Shown: positions 62,644-64,000 of the stretch, in pieces
Layout: each line of letters begins with the position of its first letter
Numbering within the stretch: position 1 is the stretch's first letter
Origin: Accumulibacter sp964420975
Lineage (GTDB): Bacteria; Pseudomonadota; Gammaproteobacteria; Burkholderiales; Rhodocyclaceae
Direction: 5' to 3'
DNA: 64,000 nucleotides
NCBI GenBank assembly: GCA_964420975.1
Contig: CAYQVH010000021.1
Span: 8,376-72,375 of the forward strand
Made by a program: the position numbers and the translations under genes
The notes under the pieces: generated by a model
Database searches by the model: none
Told to the model about the DNA's origin: nothing
Seen by the model: the letters and a program-made list of their open reading frames with translations, nothing else

Positions 62644-63201
62644 ATGCTTGATCCTGAGATTGTCCGGCAGATTGATGAACAACGGGCTTCAGGCGAAAAA
62701 AGGCTGTTCGAGCAATGGCTGAAGTACCCGCTTTGGGAGCCTGAAGACGCCGCTATCCTGCTGGAATGTCGCCAGTCCCCGGAGGAAGCATGGAGCTATG
62801 GCAGGGAGGACACGGAAGTTTCAATATTCGACCTGCTTCTCCATTTTCATCGTTTCGGCCTGATAGATACCCTTGATGGAAACACAGTTTTTGGGTTGGA
62901 TGTTCACGGCAAAGCCATGCCGCCCGCTGTCTGGATCGACGCCTATCTGGACTATCCCGGTAAAAAGCCGCTTCCGTTTGAACCGCCCCCCGTTCCATCT
63001 GCTACGGACACCAGACAAACGATTGCCGGCCCTACCTTCGCCAAGCTGCAAGTGGCGCTTGAAGCCTTCGACCCGGACAACCCGCCAAGGTCGAAAAAGG
63101 CATTCATGGGCGTGCTGGAAAACCAGGGATGCGACACCAGGGAGCAAGAGGTTTTCGCCAACATCGCCGCCGAACACTACAGCCATTCCTGGCGAAGCTG
63201 A
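62644..63201 (+). CDS. Hypothetical protein of the element
   Basis: A 185-residue soluble protein starting MLDPEIVRQIDEQRASGEKR. Early WLKYPLWEPEDAAILLECRQ and a C-terminal RSKKAFMGVLENQGCDTREQ then EVFANIAAEH are seen in proteins encoded beside integrases of this type, but I know no function. An upstream ATG (62605) is possible; 62644 fits better with GGGACGCG before it. Confidence 0.65.
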   Translation: MLDPEIVRQIDEQRASGEKRLFEQWLKYPLWEPEDAAILLECRQSPEEAWSYGREDTEVSIFDLLLHFHRFGLIDTLDGNTVFGLDVHGKAMPPAVWIDAYLDYPGKKPLPFEPPPVPSATDTRQTIAGPTFAKLQVALEAFDPDNPPRSKKAFMGVLENQGCDTREQEVFANIAAEHYSHSWRS

Positions 63202-63236
63202 CAGCTTGCGCTGACGTATGACAGCTTGGACTGTCA
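63199..63236. repeat. Direct and inverted TGACAG repeats before the AlpA gene
   Basis: TGACAGCTTG is at 63199-63208 and 63219-63228, exactly 20 bp apart; TGACAG (63219-63224) and CTGTCA (63231-63236) form a perfect inverted pair around six bases. Two-turn spacing plus dyad symmetry suggests an operator for the AlpA-like regulator. Confidence 0.6.
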
Positions 63237-63258
63237 TGAATCGGGGGTAGTACATAGA

Positions 63259-63288
63259 CATCCGTCTTAACCCGAACAAGGACGGATG
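63259..63288 (+). promoter_or_regulatory. Hairpin covering the first AlpA start codon
   Basis: CATCCGTC (63259-63266) pairs perfectly with GACGGATG (63281-63288), which contains the ATG at 63286; AAGGA lies just before the second arm. Folding in mRNA would hide this start while leaving ATG 63292 nearer. It may tune translation. Confidence 0.45.
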
Positions 63289-63504
63289 ACCATGAACCAA
63301 CTACCTGAAACCGGTTTTCTGCGCTTGACGCAAATCATTGGCGACCCCAAAGCGGAACCGCCAATCCCCCCGATCATCCCGGTCAAAAAATCCTGCTGGT
63401 GGGCAGGGGTTAAGTCCGGGCGCTTCCCCAAGCCGGTAAAGCTGGGTCCCCGTGTCACCGTCTGGCGCGTCGAGGACATTCGCGCCATGATCGCAGCGGC
63501 TTAG
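63286..63504 (+). CDS. AlpA-type transcription regulator
   Basis: A 72-residue protein (70 if it starts at 63292). It has the AlpA/excisionase winged-helix pattern: GFLRLTQIIGD, then VKKSCWWAGVKSGRFPKPVK and VTVWRVEDIRAMI. The insert PKAEPPIPPIIPVKKS before the recognition helix is typical of AlpA proteins of integrative elements that activate or repress integrase and excision genes. Confidence 0.85.
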   Translation: MTMNQLPETGFLRLTQIIGDPKAEPPIPPIIPVKKSCWWAGVKSGRFPKPVKLGPRVTVWRVEDIRAMIAAA

Positions 63505-63514
63505 GGGGCGAGCC

Positions 63515-63682
63515 ATGACCAAAAACATCAAGGGCCGCGCCCCCGAGCGGAACCCGACCCCAAAGACTACCGATAGCCGCAATAGTACCGCAACCGATCC
63601 GCTGATAGGCTGGTTCAATCTTTCCAAGCCTTCCCGCAATCACCAGCAAAAGCGCGGATGGCAGAGAGGGGCGCGGAAATGA
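63515..63682 (+). CDS. Small basic hypothetical protein
   Basis: A 55-residue frame (MTKNIKGRAPERNPTPKTTD start, RNHQQKRGWQRGARK end), too short for most gene finders. A GGGGGCGAG precedes the ATG, and its stop overlaps the next start (ATGA), which supports real translation. Function unknown. Confidence 0.5.
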   Translation: MTKNIKGRAPERNPTPKTTDSRNSTATDPLIGWFNLSKPSRNHQQKRGWQRGARK

Positions 63683-63972
63683 AGCCCCCTATCGTGACCG
63701 GGCAATGCGCCCAAGTGCTGACCCTGATTCGCCAGCATCAACCCCTGCTGTCTTTCGTGCTGACTGCTAACCATGCGATACCGGAAGCGGCGGCGCGTGT
63801 GCATGATCTGCGCTGCATGGGCTGGAACATCATTACCCGGATTGTGCCGTCGGTGAAGTTTCGCGGGCGCATCCGGCGCAATGCTGCGCTGTATTCGCTT
63901 GGGGTTCCCGAGTGGCCCTATCCCGGCTTCGTGACCGGCAAGGAGGGGGGCGGCGATGATGACCGACATTGA
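63679..63972 (+). CDS. Helix-turn-helix-like protein of the element
   Basis: A 97-residue protein starting MKPPIVTGQCAQVLTLIRQH. QPLLSFVLTANHAIPEAAAR and VHDLRCMGWNIITRIVP resemble the winged-helix proteins coded just before primases in integrative elements. Start 63679 overlaps the preceding stop; the frame upstream (63658) is inside the previous gene. It overlaps the next gene by 17 bases. Confidence 0.7.
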   Translation: MKPPIVTGQCAQVLTLIRQHQPLLSFVLTANHAIPEAAARVHDLRCMGWNIITRIVPSVKFRGRIRRNAALYSLGVPEWPYPGFVTGKEGGGDDDRH

Positions 63973-64000
63973 CCGCATCCGCGAAGCCCTGCAATTCATT
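63956..64000 (+). CDS. Start of a probable primase/PriCT-domain protein (cut by window edge)
   Basis: Fifteen codons, MMTDIDRIREALQFI, follow AGGAGG nine bases upstream. IREALQFI is how PriCT_2-type primases of phage satellites begin (ALxFIPA...). The identification rests on a short string and on position after AlpA and HTH genes, so it is tentative. Confidence 0.45.
   Translation, partial: MMTDIDRIREALQFI

Larger units (their letters stand above)
61294..64000 (+). mobile_element. Integrative element, integrase end (continues beyond the window)
   Basis: Integrase, AlpA-like regulator, HTH protein and a probable primase start in one direction, with small unknown genes between. This order is common in phage satellites and small integrative elements. 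The right part is outside the window. Confidence 0.75.

Overview
The window is high-GC DNA with dense, often overlapping genes. It carries PEP-CTERM proteins, a DUF2863 protein, an FNR/HemN oxygen-response block, bacteriohemerythrins and an apaG-rpe-gph-trpE block. Together these suggest a Betaproteobacterium of the Rhodocyclales type, for example near Accumulibacter, Dechloromonas or Azonexus. This is inferred from gene families; there is no rRNA or other marker to prove it.

Left part (1-16.2 kb): the 5' part of a SPOR-domain gene and a DUF2802 gene, then a 3 kb graveyard (1.7-4.8 kb). The graveyard holds a DEAD/DEAH restriction endonuclease, a Fic protein, a DNA methyltransferase fragment and scraps of an MntA/HepT module, all broken by internal deletions and frameshifts. 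After it come riboflavin synthase, an AI-2E-type permease, a membrane-fused spermidine synthase-like protein with a Tat-lipoprotein FAD oxidoreductase, and two overlapping hybrid histidine kinases, the first with an N-terminal hemerythrin oxygen sensor.

Middle (16.2-44 kb): a PEP-CTERM gene with a sigma-54 promoter; crcB with DUF190; DUF2863 with a tight bioA-F-H-C-D biotin operon; a thiolase; small genes around a Nudix hydrolase and a retropepsin. Next is an oxygen-response block: universal stress protein, hemerythrin, DUF2249, a polytopic membrane protein, SirB2, FNR, HemN, a SafE-like exporter, copper ATPase and chaperone. Two near-identical FNR boxes sit at class II promoter spacing in this block. 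SelD, DUF1015, two wall-lytic enzymes, a stand-alone carboxysomal-type carbonic anhydrase-like protein and RlmB follow.

Right part (44-64 kb): an exopolysaccharide operon on the minus strand (WecA-like, Wzb-like, Wza-like, Wzc-like) beside a second PEP-CTERM gene. That gene shares its sigma-54 promoter type and a 19-bp upstream element with the first. Then apaG, rpe-gph-trpE, pcm, a zinc-ribbon protein, homospermidine synthase, a Lon protease with Hsp20, and from about 61.2 kb the integrase end of a mobile element (AlpA-type regulator, HTH protein, start of a probable primase) that continues past the window.

I found no tRNA, rRNA, CRISPR array or insertion sequence. The strongest candidates for something not fully described are the shared PEP-CTERM regulatory element, the FNR-controlled hemerythrin/DUF2249/membrane-protein operon, and the stand-alone carbonic anhydrase-like protein.
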